NCBI GenBank assembly: GCA_038049695.1
Contig: CP142457.1
Span: 25,930,501-25,994,500, forward strand
Length of the DNA stretch: 64,000 nucleotides
Direction: 5' to 3'
Origin: Cinnamomum chago
Taxonomy: Eukaryota; Streptophyta; Magnoliopsida; Laurales; Lauraceae
The translations under genes and the position numbers were made by a program. Below the pieces are notes generated by a model, which searched no databases, had not been told where the DNA came from, and saw only the letters and a list, made by a program, of their open reading frames with translations. Shown piece after piece: positions 44,611 to 55,104 of the stretch. Within the stretch, counting starts at the first letter, position 1. Every line of letters begins with the position of its first letter.

Positions 44611-45259
44611 CATTAATCTTATCTTTTAAATTGTTGCTAGATAGATTATTATAGATCCAAGTGGGCCACTCCATGTATGGACACTTATAATATAACTATG
44701 ATATATTAAAAAAACAAAACAAAAAAAAAAAAATCAAAATACACTTTATCGGAGGATTGACACATTAAGGTCCCCTGAATCAATGGGTATGTATAAATAC
44801 TCCACTTTTTGATAGACCCAATGTGATTGGAACCAATTTACCCTTCTCGAAACCTGTACTTCTATATGTGTATCTACAGATATAAGAAGCATATATAATC
44901 TGTTTAATATTCTCATGCGTTTGATGTAGGAAACTCACCTGATCACCATGTCATCATGCTCATTGACTTATCATTATTGGTCCCCATATCCCCACATTCT
45001 GTACCAGATTCAAGGTCTTCATCGAACTCTATCCATTTAGACCACTTGCATAACCTCTCTAATACCCCTAAGGAAAGATTCATTTTACGTACAATTCTTT
45101 ATCTCACATAAAACATTTTAAAACCCTTGGAAGCATGGAGATTCTCAGAATTTCTATTTTGCGAAATTTAGCCTACTTGCACGCCAAGTGGTGATGGGAG
45201 GGACTTGGCTGAGTGAGTACTTTTCCTTAAAAGAATTTAAACAAAAGAAATATATAACC

Positions 45260-45809
45260 TTATGATGCCAAAAAGTGGCTTTCGGGCACCACCGGTCAAG
45301 TGATATGTAATAAATGTGAAAATTAATGAAGAGAGAGAAGGATAGAAGGGATTTATAGTGGTTCGGCCAGTATGACCTACGTCCACTTTAAATGATTGCT
45401 TTATTGCTCTGGGGAGGAGGTTACAAAGTAGTCAGATATAATAATGAGGTGTAGAATTCGAGAGATATCTTTTCCTTTGCTAGGACTCCTCCTTTTATAC
45501 TCTTTCTCCAACGGATGGGAGATTCTCCAGGGATCTCCAATGATGTACGCTCCAGTCTGGTGGAGTCTTCCGAACTCTCCTCAACAGATGAGCAGATTAG
45601 ATTTCCTCCGCGGGAATTGGTAAAAGCAGGTAGGTGAAACGACATGATGACTTCTTCCTTCAGTGGATCTGGACCTGGCCCCTAACGAGTAGATGACGAC
45701 CCGGACTCACAATGGACTAAGGTCAGTTTGACCTGACCAGTTATCGTGGACCGGGCCACTTGGGCCTAACCTGCCACTACGGACCGAGTCATTTGGGCCT
45801 GACCCATCA
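45260..45809 (-). repeat. 3' LTR of the Tat-lineage element
   Basis: 550 bp ending GACCCATCA at 45,809; nearly identical to 55,105-55,654. It contains a 74-codon frame that recurs in the other LTR and is not considered a gene. Confidence 0.9.
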
Positions 45810-46249
45810 TTTGCCCCTCAATGTCTCGCGCCAAAGAAGGGTTTGAAAGGGAGACATTAGTACAATCCAAGCTTCTTCATGTCCAGCAATTTGTAACTTT
45901 TCTGAACACTGAATCCTCTTTAAATATATGCCCTCTGCAGAGGGGGTCCGGGGGTGTCCCCCGGCGGTGGTCGAGCTAGTGTCCTCCGGCAATTTTTTTT
46001 TTCTTCGTCAGGCCCTAGAAGAGTTCCTCCGGCAATTTATTCCTTCTTGAATTTCATGGCAGAATTTTTCAGGCATAGGACTCTCTCTTTCTGTTTCCTT
46101 GGCTTAGTGTCCTCTTTCATTTGGAAACCCTGATGTAGGAGTCTATAAAGCTTTTCACTTTTTCCACTTGAGGTTTTCTTTTCCTTGTCAAGAAGGGAGA
46201 GGGCAGCCACCTGCAACTTCTTCCTACTCAAAGTAAAGAAAGAGAAAAG

Positions 46250-49030
46250 GCCACCACCATGGGGTATCAGCAAGAAGTAGTGGAGACGGGCAACGGGAGT
46301 GATGGGCTGGCCGTTGCCGGACGAGGTGTTGCAGTGGGTGCGCTGGTTCTTGCTGCTGCGGTGGTTCACGGCGAGACAGCCTGGGGCGCCCCCACGGTGG
46401 GCGAGGTGAGGCAGGGCGCCAGGCGCCAGGCGCCAGGCGGGCGTGCAAGGCGGAAGCCGTGCGTGGCAGGCGACGACGGGCGCCCCTGCAGTGGGCGAGG
46501 AGGTTGTGGGCGAGCGCCAAGTGCGGCATGCGTCGGGCGCCCCTGGCGTCGGGTGTGGGCGCTCCGGGCGCGGGCGACCAGGCCTCGCGGCAGTGGACGA
46601 CGGGCGCCCCAGGCGGGGGCGCCCAGGGCGCGGGCGATCAGACCTCGCGGCTGCAGGCGATTGGCGCCCCAGGCGGGGGCGCCCCGGGCGCGGGCGGCCA
46701 CGTGCTGCGTCTGCGTACGACGGGCGGCCAGGCGATGGGCGCCGAGGCCACCCCTGATGTTACATCTGCTGAGTCCGGACGAGGCGCTACTGGGCGAGGT
46801 GGAGGTGGACAGGGCGCCCCTTCCAGAGGTGCCCCTACCGTGACAGGGAAGAGTCCGGTGCAGCCTGATATTGATGGAGAGATAAATAAGGAGGTCACGG
46901 AGACGGGCACGAGACGCTCTCACAGTAAAAAGTATCAAGGAAAAGTGGTGGTCGAGGACAATAGGTCTAAGGTGAGTACTATTTTCAGTTTGCTTAGTAC
47001 TGATAATGATTTTTTGAGAATTGCCTCTAGCTACCACATTCCCCCCACTGTGTTATGTCGTCGGGCTGAGGCGGACGAACTCGCTTGTGATGATTCGTCG
47101 GGTGAGATCGCCATTTACGAAGATATGCTCGAAGCTGGGCTTAGGTTCCCCATGCCCTCCCCCGTTTGTCGCATTCTTCACTACTTTTCACTGACCCCGG
47201 GGCGGTTAGCGCCCAATGGTTGGAGGGCTCTGCTTGGCTTTCTTGCACTATGGAGGAGGGTTCATCAGGAGGATGCTTCTCCTGAGGAGTTCCATGCTGC
47301 CTATAGTTTGACGGAGTCTCCGACCCCCAACAGGGGATGGTACTACCTTGCTCCTAGGGGTGGCAAGCTACTTACGGGTCTACGTTCCAACTGCCACAAC
47401 TGGAAGTCCCGTTTCTTCTTTGTTGGCGGAGAATGGGCCTATGAGACAGACCGAGTGTTGGTGCCAACGAGATGGAGAGACGCCAGGAGACTTGGTAAGC
47501 CACTCCTTCGCTACTTTTTTACATTATTGATGTGCTCACTTATTGCCTTTTTGCAGACGCACCTGTGATCTCCGCGAGTCAGGAGAGGAAGCTACAGGCG
47601 GTAAGAGACCATCCCGAAAAAGATTTGGGTGTTCTCTTATCCAAGGAAAGTGGTGGGGTTAGTGGCCCTTCTCATGCACCTCCCGCGAAGAGAAAGGGTA
47701 TTGGACTTCTGCATTTCATTTCTCTTTTTTCCCTTTTTTTTTTTTTTATGCACAACTAACCTTTTGGCTTTTGCAGCAGTAGATAGAGGGATGATCGGGG
47801 CTCGCCTTTCAAGCAGGAGTAGCCCTCCTACTAAAGCTGCGAGGGTAGAGAGTACCACCAGGGGGGAGTCCCCGCGAGTGTCCACCAGGGCCAGTTCCCT
47901 TGCGTCTCCCACAGAGTTGCCCCAGCCAGCGATCTCTTCTGCCCCGACCTCTTCTGCCCCGATTGCTATTCGAGAGTCTTCCTCTCTAACCGCACCTCCT
48001 GCCCCTCACTCATGTCCCCCGCGGCCGGGGGCTCCTACAGGGGCTCTTCGGATGTTGGGCAAACCGAGGGTGATCCGGGAGAGGCTCGGGAGATTTGTGA
48101 TTCCTGATGAGGTTTCACAGATCACTTCATTGGGTACTGAGAGAGCCATAGATATATTTTTGGAGGGTCTGGCCCAGGTAAAGACATTTTTCCTTTTCTC
48201 CAGACTTTTAAAAATATATACATTTTTATGTCTCATTTCTTTTTCTATTGCTCCAGGCTTCCACCGCAACCGTTAGCTTGATGTCGAAGGCCAACCGGTT
48301 AAAGGGGGAGATTGAGAGTATGCGGAGGGAGCTCTCCATTGCTCGGAAGAAGATTGCAGATTTTGAGGCTGATAAGGGAGCTTCCGAGGCGGCCCGCGAG
48401 AGGACATCCAGGTTAGAGGCTGATCTCGCGTCAGCCAGCGAGAGGGCTGCCAAAGCAGAAGGCGAGCTCTTGACTGCCCGCGAGAGGGAGTCCTGGTTCG
48501 AGACTGCGCTTTCACTAGTCCGCGAGAGGGCAAGAAGGGTAGAGGATGAGTTGGTGGAGGCCCGCGATAGGGCTTCACTCAATGAGGCTGAGTTGGTGGA
48601 GGCCCGCGAGAGGGCTTCACTCAGGGAGGCAGAGTTGGTGGAGGCCCGCGAGAGGGCTTCACTCAGAGAGGCGGAGTTGGTGGAGGCCCGCGAGAGGGCT
48701 TCACTCCGAGAGGCAGTTGCGGCAACAGAGATGAAAGCGGTGTGCGATAGAGCTGAGAAGGAGCTTGCGGAGGGTGTCGCCGATGCCTTCATCGATGGGT
48801 ACGAGGAGCTTCGAGGGAAGATTACTGCTGCCTTCCCTGACCTTGACTTTTCAAGCTTTTTGTCCACCGAGGAGCCTGATGAGACAGAGGAGGATGAGGA
48901 GGGCGATGAGGACGACGAGGGGAGTCATGAGAGTAGTTAGGATGTAGGAGACTCTATCATGCTTCGTTACATGTAGTTTTTTTCTTTTTTTTTTAACAGT
49001 TATGTAGCCTTACACTTGGAATGAATAAAA
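46250..49030 (+). CDS. antisense gene inside the Tat element, 'putative gypsy-type transposase' domain
   Basis: Lies antisense between integrase and the 3' LTR. A GC-rich repetitive amino-terminal part (about 46,384-46,745) leads into a block to about 47,494 with LRFPMPSPVCRILHYFSLTPG, NGWRALLGFLALW, FHAAYSLTESP and GWKSRFFFVGGEW-like motifs. This resembles the Transposase_28 / putative gypsy-type transposon domain, whose function is unknown. Further open blocks (about 47,557-47,700, 47,777-48,178 and 48,256-48,940) are separated by short gaps with GT...AG borders and pyrimidine tracts, so splicing is plausible. The last block is a coiled coil with a 14-residue repeat, ending in an acidic tail. 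AATAAA lies at 49,024 after the stop. The start codon is uncertain. Such extra antisense genes are known in Tat-lineage elements. Confidence 0.7.
46384..46745. repeat. GGCGCC-rich repeat tract 1 (antisense gene)
   Basis: Dense GGGCGCCCC / GGCGCCAGGCGCC words, with a roughly 60-bp near-duplicate (GGCGCCCCAGGCGGGGGCGC at about 46,602 and 46,662). Same palindromic core as tracts at 50,915-51,290 and 54,795-54,970. Confidence 0.85.
48548..48715 (+). repeat. four 42-bp tandem repeats coding ELVEARERASLREA
   Basis: Four in-frame 42-bp copies, each encoding the 14-residue ELVEARERASLREA-type unit, part of a longer Ala/Glu/Arg coiled coil in the antisense gene. Copies differ at a few bases, so the expansion is recent. 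Confidence 0.9.
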
Positions 49031-49120
49031 TATAAGACTTTATTTATTCATTGCTTATGGTAAAGCACATTTTACAATGTGCTAAAAAATGAAATACCCC
49101 TTCCCCATATATGTCACTGG

Positions 49121-51763
49121 TCACTGATAATATTTCTTCAGATGTTCTGCGTTCCACGGGTGAGGTAGGACTTTTCCTTCCGAATCTTGAATCCTGTAAG
49201 TGCCAGGCCTAACCACCTCCGTTATGAGATAAGGACCTTCCCAATTCGGGCCTAGCTTGCCTTCCCGAGAATCCTTAGTGGCGAGGATGACTTTTTTGAG
49301 GACCAGATCTCCGAGTTGGAGGGGGCGAGGTTTTACCTTTGAGTTATAGTGTTTGGTCATGCGCCGCTTGTACTCAGCATTGCGGATGTTGGCCATCTCC
49401 CTCGCTTCATCCACCAAATCAAGGTTGAAGCGCAGTCCCTCATCATTGGTGTCTGGGTCATGGTGGTGGATTCTCAGAGAGTGGACCCCAATCTCAACTG
49501 GGATGACTGCTTCAGTCCCAAAGGCGAGAGAGAAAGGGGTTTCCCCGGTTGGAGCTCTTGGCGTGGTCCGATATGCCCACAATACCCCGGGAAGCTCATC
49601 CACCCAAAGGCCCTTTGCTCTTTCGAGCCTTGTCTTCAAATTTCGCAGGACCGTTCGCACCATGACCTCCGCCTGCCCATTTGCTTGTGGATGCACTGGG
49701 CTGGAGTGGGGCTGCTTGATCTGAAGGTCGGAGCAAAACGAGTTGAAGAGCTTGTTATCAAATTGCTTTGCGTTGTCACTGACGATGGCATGCGGGATCC
49801 CAAAGCGGCAGACTATGCTTTTCCAGACAAAGTCCTTTACTTTGGAGTCTGTAATCCTCGCCAAGGGTTCCGCCTCCGCCCACTTCGTGAAGTAGTCGAT
49901 GGCGACCACTATGAATTTACATTGCCCTTTGCCCAATGGAAGGGGGCCTAGGATGTCGATCCCCCACTTGGAGAAAGGCCATGGGCTCATAATGATAGTG
50001 AGTTCCTCTGGTGGCTGCCTTGGCACAGTGGCAAAGCGCTGACACTTGTCACACTTCCTGGCAAATTCTTTGGCATCCGCAAGCATGCTGGGCCAAAAGA
50101 AGCCTTGCCGGAGTGTTTTGTGAGCGAGGGAACGCCCTCCCGAGTGGTTCCCACAAATTCCCTCGTGGATTTCTCGTAGGGCATAATCAGCTTCTTCGGG
50201 AGAGAGGCACCTCAACAGGGGTAACGAGTAGCCTTTCTTGTAGAGGACATCCTGCAAGAGCGTGAACTTGGAAGCTCTCATCCTCAGCTTCCTCGCCTCG
50301 AGGGGGTCCTCTGGCAATGTACCCTCTTGGAGGTACGCCCTTATCGGGGCCATCCAGCTTGTTTCAGTTGCAGCACAGTTGATGTTTACAACGCTTTCAT
50401 TCATCTGACTTGGTTCGAGCTGGTGCCCAAGAAATGTTGGTTCGCCTGGTGAGGTCTCGAAGGACGAGGCGAGCCTGGCAAGTGTATCCGCAGCAACGTT
50501 ACTTTCCCGGGGGATATGACTGATTTGGAAGTGCTGGAATTGCGGGATCAACTTTTTCACTAGGCTGAGGTAGTCCTGCATTCTGGTTTCCTTTGCTTCA
50601 AACTCGCCCTTGACCTGGTTCACTATCAGCTGAGAGTCGCTGTAAGCGATGAGGTGTTGGGCGTTCATTTCCAATGCCAGCTTCAAACCAGAGAGGAGTG
50701 CCTCGTACTCAGCCTCATTATTGGAGGCTGGAAAGTGAAACTTTACTGCACACTTGAGGGGTGTGCCATCAGGGCTGATTAATACAAGACCCGCTCTACT
50801 TCCATTGCTGGTCGCGGAACCGTCAACATAGAGCTTCCATAGTAGTGTTGAGAGATTCTGGGCATCATGATGAGAAGGAGGAAGCAACGGGGGGCCCGAA
50901 GTAGATTTTGCTTGGGCGCCCAGGGCTGCTGGAGATGACTGGGCGCCGAGGGAAGCTGGAGAGGCCTGGGCGCCCAAGGCAAGGGATGCCTGGGCGCCCA
51001 GGGCTGCTATGGAGGCCTGGGCGCCCAAGCCTTGGGCGCCCGGGGTTGCTGGAGAGGCCTGGGCGCCCAAGGCAAGGGATGCCTGGGCGCCCAGGGCTGT
51101 TGTGGAGGCCTGGGCGCCCAAGCCTTGGGCGCCCGGGGTTGCTGGAGAGGCCTGGGCGCCCAAGCCTTGGGCGCCCAGGGGTGCTGGAGATCCTTGGGCG
51201 CCCAGGGCAAGGGATGCCTGGGCGCCCAGGGCTGTCTGGTCTTCCGCGGAGGCTCGGAGATCTGGAGTTGTGTGGGCGCCCTCTTTGTTGTCCTCTTCTG
51301 GCGGCGACCCACCTTTTATGGGCGAGGCTAGTTTTTCCGTCCTCCCCTCGGCATGTGTAAACTCAGCTACAAAGTCTGCCAAGGCTTGTGCTTTGATGGC
51401 GGACCTTGGCTGATACTGGACGTCAAACTCCCCCAGCTCTACGGCCCATTTGACGAGCCTCCCGGATACATCCGGTTTTCCCAGTACTCTCTTCAGAGGT
51501 TGATCAGTAATAACCACAATTGTGTGACTCTGGAAATAATGACGCAGTCGCCTTGCTGTTGAAATGAGGGCGAGTGCTAGTTTTTCCAGCTCCGTGTATC
51601 TGGACTCTGCCCCTCGGTATGCTCTGCTTACATAGTAAATGGGCTTCTGCATTCCATCATTATCTCTGATGAGGACAGAGCTGACTGCTGAGGGGGAAGC
51701 AGAGAGGTACAGATACAACACCTCTCCTGGTGCAGCATGTGAAAGAAGAGGGGGAGTGGCCAA
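49121..51763 (-). CDS. Tat element RNase H, second RNase H and integrase
   Basis: About 880 residues. RNase H of the reverse-transcriptase unit comes first (LYLYLSASPSAVSSVL, YTELEKLALALI, HYFQSHTIVVITDQPL). A roughly 120-residue linker of LGAQAS-type repeats follows, then an archaeal-type RNase H (LYVDGSATSNGSRAGLVL, NNEAEYEALLSGL, YSDSQLIVNQV, NVAADTLARLAS). Next is the integrase with zinc module (HEGICGNHSGGRSLAHK, CDKCQRF), catalytic core (GIDILGPLP, VSDNAKQFD, ANGQAEVMVRT) and a C-terminal LQLGDLVLKKV / GPYLITEV region. Two RNase H domains are a Tat-lineage mark. Element protein, not host. Confidence 0.92.
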   Translation of the reverse strand: MATPPLLSHAAPGEVLYLYLSASPSAVSSVLIRDNDGMQKPIYYVSRAYRGAESRYTELEKLALALISTARRLRHYFQSHTIVVITDQPLKRVLGKPDVSGRLVKWAVELGEFDVQYQPRSAIKAQALADFVAEFTHAEGRTEKLASPIKGGSPPEEDNKEGAHTTPDLRASAEDQTALGAQASLALGAQGSPAPLGAQGLGAQASPATPGAQGLGAQASTTALGAQASLALGAQASPATPGAQGLGAQASIAALGAQASLALGAQASPASLGAQSSPAALGAQAKSTSGPPLLPPSHHDAQNLSTLLWKLYVDGSATSNGSRAGLVLISPDGTPLKCAVKFHFPASNNEAEYEALLSGLKLALEMNAQHLIAYSDSQLIVNQVKGEFEAKETRMQDYLSLVKKLIPQFQHFQISHIPRESNVAADTLARLASSFETSPGEPTFLGHQLEPSQMNESVVNINCAATETSWMAPIRAYLQEGTLPEDPLEARKLRMRASKFTLLQDVLYKKGYSLPLLRCLSPEEADYALREIHEGICGNHSGGRSLAHKTLRQGFFWPSMLADAKEFARKCDKCQRFATVPRQPPEELTIIMSPWPFSKWGIDILGPLPLGKGQCKFIVVAIDYFTKWAEAEPLARITDSKVKDFVWKSIVCRFGIPHAIVSDNAKQFDNKLFNSFCSDLQIKQPHSSPVHPQANGQAEVMVRTVLRNLKTRLERAKGLWVDELPGVLWAYRTTPRAPTGETPFSLAFGTEAVIPVEIGVHSLRIHHHDPDTNDEGLRFNLDLVDEAREMANIRNAEYKRRMTKHYNSKVKPRPLQLGDLVLKKVILATKDSREGKLGPNWEGPYLITEVVRPGTYRIQDSEGKVLPHPWNAEHLKKYYQ
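50915..51290. repeat. GGGCGCCC palindromic repeat tract 2 (pol linker)
   Basis: About 14 copies of TGGGCGCCCA-like palindromes at roughly 18-36-bp spacing, coding LGAQAS repeats on the minus strand between the two RNase H domains. Confidence 0.92.
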
Positions 51764-51778
51764 GTAGGCTTTAAGCTT

Positions 51779-53443
51779 CTAGAAGGCCTCCTCCGCCTCG
51801 GGCCCCCACTCGAAAGCCTTCCTGAGGATTTTAAAGAAAGGCAAGCACTTGTCTGCAGACTTGGAGACAAATCTGCTAAGTGCTGCCACCCTTCCGTTGA
51901 GGCGCTGCAGCTCCTTGGTGGAGGCGGGCGACTTCATATCCAATATAGCCTTGATTTTGTCGGGATTCGCCTCTATCCCCCTTTGATTGACCATGAATCC
52001 CAAGAATTTTCCGGACTCCACTCCGAAAGCACACTTCTCGGGATTTAACTTCATATGATAGAGCCTGAGAACACTGAAGGTTTCTTGGAGATGATCGATG
52101 TGATCTGTGGCGGCAAGGCTCTTCACCAGCATGTCGTCCACATAAACCTCCATGGTACGCCCAATCTGAGAGTGAAACATTTTGTTCACCAGGCGTTGGT
52201 AGGTCGCCCCTGCATTCTTCAGTCCGAAAGGCATGACCCTATAGCAATAGGTCCCTTTCGGGGTGATGAATGACGTTTTCTCTTGGTCTGGGGGATGCAT
52301 GTTGATCTGATTGTACCCAGAATAAGCATCCAGGAAGGAGAGAAGTTCATGACCCGCCGTGGCGTCGATGAGGAGGTCAATCCTAGGCAACGGGAAGCAG
52401 TCCTTCGGGCATGCCTTGTTAAGGTCAGTGAAGTCGACGCACAGGCGCCATTTCCCATTGGATTTCGTCACCATCACGACATTAGAGAGCCATTCGGGGT
52501 ATGCTACCTCCCTTACAGCTCCATTCTCTATCAGCTTCCCGACCTCCTTGTCCATTGCTTGGGCCCTCTCAGTGGAGGCGCCCCTCAGCTTTTGTCGGAC
52601 AGGCTTGTGCTGGGGGTCGACGTTGAGGCGATGAGTGGCGACTTTGGGATCAATCCCTTCAAGATCTGCATGTGACCATGCAAAGACGTCCATATTGTTC
52701 TTCAGGAAGCTAGTCATGCGGCGGACCAGGTCTTCAGGGAGAGAAGAGCCAATATACACTTTCCTATCAGGGAGGTCTTCATTTAAGACCACAGTGGTGA
52801 GTGCTTCAACTGGTTCTCCCCTCTCAATGGTGGAGTCATCCCTTGGATCAAGGGTCTCAATCTGCAATGCTTCCTTCTGCTTTTTATCTTTTACTGAGGA
52901 GACGTAGCATTCTCTGGCAGCCAATTGGTTTCCCCTGATCTCTTCGATTCCATTAGGGGTTGGAAAGCGGATGATGAGGTGATAGGTGGAGGGAACAGCC
53001 CTTAACGTATTGAGGGCAGGTCGGCCCAGTATGACGTTGTAAGCTGACGGGCAGTCAAGCACCAGGAAGTCGACCATGATTGTGGAGCTTCGGGGTGCCA
53101 CTCCGGCGGTGACTGGGAGCTTAATTGCTTCCAGGGGGTACACCTTCTCTCTTGAGAAACCAATAAGAGGTGACTTGACAGGTCGGAGCCTTTCCCTACC
53201 TAGGCTCAACTTGTCATATGCGTCTGCATACAGTATGTCAGCGGAGCTGCCACTATCTACCAGGATCCTATGCACCTGGAAATTGGCGATGGTCAGGGAT
53301 ATTACCAATGGGTCGTCGTGGGGGAGCTGCACTCCTTCCAGGTCCCTATTTGAGAATGATATGACCTCGCCATCTCCTTGTCGGGGCACTTTGGACGGAC
53401 GTGCTTCCTCAGTATGCCTGGCCTTTCTGGAGTGGGCCTTCAT
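51779..53443 (-). CDS. Tat element protease and reverse transcriptase
   Basis: About 554 residues. Retropepsin region with ILVDSGSSADILYADAY and ILGRPALNTLRAV, then the pre-RT stretch VYIGSSLPEDLVRRMTSFL and MDVFAWSHADLEGID. The reverse transcriptase follows, with KPVRQKLRG, WLSNVVMVTKSNGKWRLCVD, FLDAYSGYNQI, MPFGLKNAGATYQRLVN and catalytic YVDDMLVKS. Open throughout. Element protein, not host. Confidence 0.93.
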   Translation of the reverse strand: MKAHSRKARHTEEARPSKVPRQGDGEVISFSNRDLEGVQLPHDDPLVISLTIANFQVHRILVDSGSSADILYADAYDKLSLGRERLRPVKSPLIGFSREKVYPLEAIKLPVTAGVAPRSSTIMVDFLVLDCPSAYNVILGRPALNTLRAVPSTYHLIIRFPTPNGIEEIRGNQLAARECYVSSVKDKKQKEALQIETLDPRDDSTIERGEPVEALTTVVLNEDLPDRKVYIGSSLPEDLVRRMTSFLKNNMDVFAWSHADLEGIDPKVATHRLNVDPQHKPVRQKLRGASTERAQAMDKEVGKLIENGAVREVAYPEWLSNVVMVTKSNGKWRLCVDFTDLNKACPKDCFPLPRIDLLIDATAGHELLSFLDAYSGYNQINMHPPDQEKTSFITPKGTYCYRVMPFGLKNAGATYQRLVNKMFHSQIGRTMEVYVDDMLVKSLAATDHIDHLQETFSVLRLYHMKLNPEKCAFGVESGKFLGFMVNQRGIEANPDKIKAILDMKSPASTKELQRLNGRVAALSRFVSKSADKCLPFFKILRKAFEWGPEAEEAF

Positions 53444-53572
53444 TGCTGAGAGCGACTCCGCCGATCCTCCGGAGATAGTGTGAATTTCTCCGAAGGGCTG
53501 CTGATTCTCTTGATGACGAGGTGGTGATGGTGCTTGAGCTCTCCCAGCAACATATTGGCGCAGATGCCCACG

Positions 53573-55054
53573 CTAGATGAGGTCCTCGATCTGCTTCTTT
53601 AGCTCGTAGCAGTCGTCGGTATCATGGCCATGGTCGCGATGAAAGCGACAATATTTGTTAGGATTCCCGCGGTTTGGGGGAGACTTCATTTTTCCCGGCC
53701 ATTTAACCGCAGGATCATCTTGGATCTGCAACAAGATGTGTCCGACGGAGGCACTGAGGGGGGTGAAGGCCTGCCTCTCCCTCTGAGGAGCTGGACCAAG
53801 CCTCTCTCTGGCTGGTACCCTCTCTGTTCTACTTCTCTTGTTGCTGCTGTTCTCCTTCCTGTCCTCTCTGTCTCGCTCCTTCCCCTTGCTTTCTGATCTG
53901 GAGGACTCTCCTCGCCTAGCTCTGGTGATGTCCTCCGCATTCATGTACTTCTGGGCTTTTGCCAGCAGTTCAGGAAAGCTCTTTGGCGGGCGCTTCATCA
54001 CCGAGAATAGGAAGCTCGAAGAACGGAGGCCTCCAATGAAGGCTGTCATGGAGACCTTGTCATCTGGCTCTTCGACTTGGAGTACCTCCTCGTTAAAACG
54101 AGTGAGATAGCTCCTGAGGCTTTCGTTCTTGTCCTGCTTGATGCTAAGCAGGTGTGTGGCGGGCTTTTGGTGGCGACGTCCTCCGATGAAGTGAGATACA
54201 AAGGACTTACTTAATTCTGCAAAGGTGGCAATGGAGGTTGGGGCGAGACTTGAGAACCACTGCCTTCCTGAACCCTTCAATGTAGTTGGAAATGCTCTAC
54301 ACATGATTTCGTCAGGGACGTTGTGTAGTTGCATTAGGGTTTTGTACGTTTCCAAGTGATCCAACGGGTCCTTGGTCCCATAAAAAATCTCCATGGTCGG
54401 CATTTTGAATTTTCTGGGGAGGGGGTAGTTTGCCACGGAGGGTTTGAATGGTGTATCCGTTCGTTGTACCAGATAGTCAATGGATTCTGGTACCTGTGCC
54501 TTCATGGCATTGAAGACATTGCCTATCTGATCTTGCATCTTTTTGAACTTCTCATCCCAAAGGTTGGGGGCTTCTTTGGATTGACCTTGGAACTAGCTCT
54601 CGTCCTCCAGGCTGTAATTTCCACTTCCCATCTCCTGGAAATTAGGATCCTCATGATTGGAAGCAGAGGGAGGAGGTGGAAGTCCACCGCGATTCGACCC
54701 ACCCGGGGGAGGGGGTACGTCGAGATGAGCGCGGCCTTCAGGATCAACCAGGAGTCTTCCGTGCGGGACAACCGGAGGAGCTCCAGCAGACGTCTCCTGG
54801 GCGTGGGCGCCTTGATGACGGGCGCCCAGGGCGCCATGAGGATGGGCGCCCAGAGGTTGGGCGCCCAGCTGCAGTCTTCGACCCTGGACGCCCAGGGGTT
54901 GGGCGCCCAGGTGATGGCGGCCTCGGTTGGCGCCTCGGCCCCGGGCACCGTGTGGACGGGCGCCCGGGTGAGGTGCCCCTCTGCGTGGAGCTACCGGTTG
55001 TTCCGAGAGTGGTGCTTCCTGCGGTCCCGCACCTGTTGACCTGGTGATAGGCAT
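53573..55054 (-). CDS. Tat element gag
   Basis: Starts MPITRSTGAGPQ at 55,054, just inside the primer site, with an amino-terminal tract of GAQ/GAR repeats and a Pro-rich stretch. The retrotrans_gag domain follows (MEIFYGTKDPLDHLETYKTL, GSGRQWFSSLAPTSIATF, LLSIKQDKNESLRSYLTRF), then a Lys/Arg/Glu-rich part and a CRFHRDHGHDTDDCYELK zinc-binding motif. Contains about two breaks. Element protein, not host. Confidence 0.88.
54795..54970. repeat. GGGCGCCC palindromic repeat tract 3 (gag amino end)
   Basis: About six GGGCGCCC copies in under 180 bp, coding LGAQPLGAHPHGALGAR-like repeats on the minus strand. Same motif as tracts 1 and 2. Confidence 0.88.
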
Positions 55055-55104
55055 GGCTTTTTGAAAAAAAGAAATTCTTTTCGTTCCCACAGACGGCGCC
55101 AAAC

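Noticed and set aside
46443-46910. Alternative Arg/Gly-rich frames on both strands
   Set aside because: Shadows of the GGCGCC repeat tract; only the frame leading into the Transposase_28-like domain is supported.
48548-48715. Regular 42-bp repeats resembling a CRISPR array
   Set aside because: Units are contiguous with no variable spacers, in frame, and encode a coiled coil; the genome is eukaryotic.
50779-51413. Plus-strand Gly/Arg/Trp-rich frames over the pol linker
   Set aside because: Antisense shadows of the LGAQAS repeat region within an intact minus-strand pol frame.
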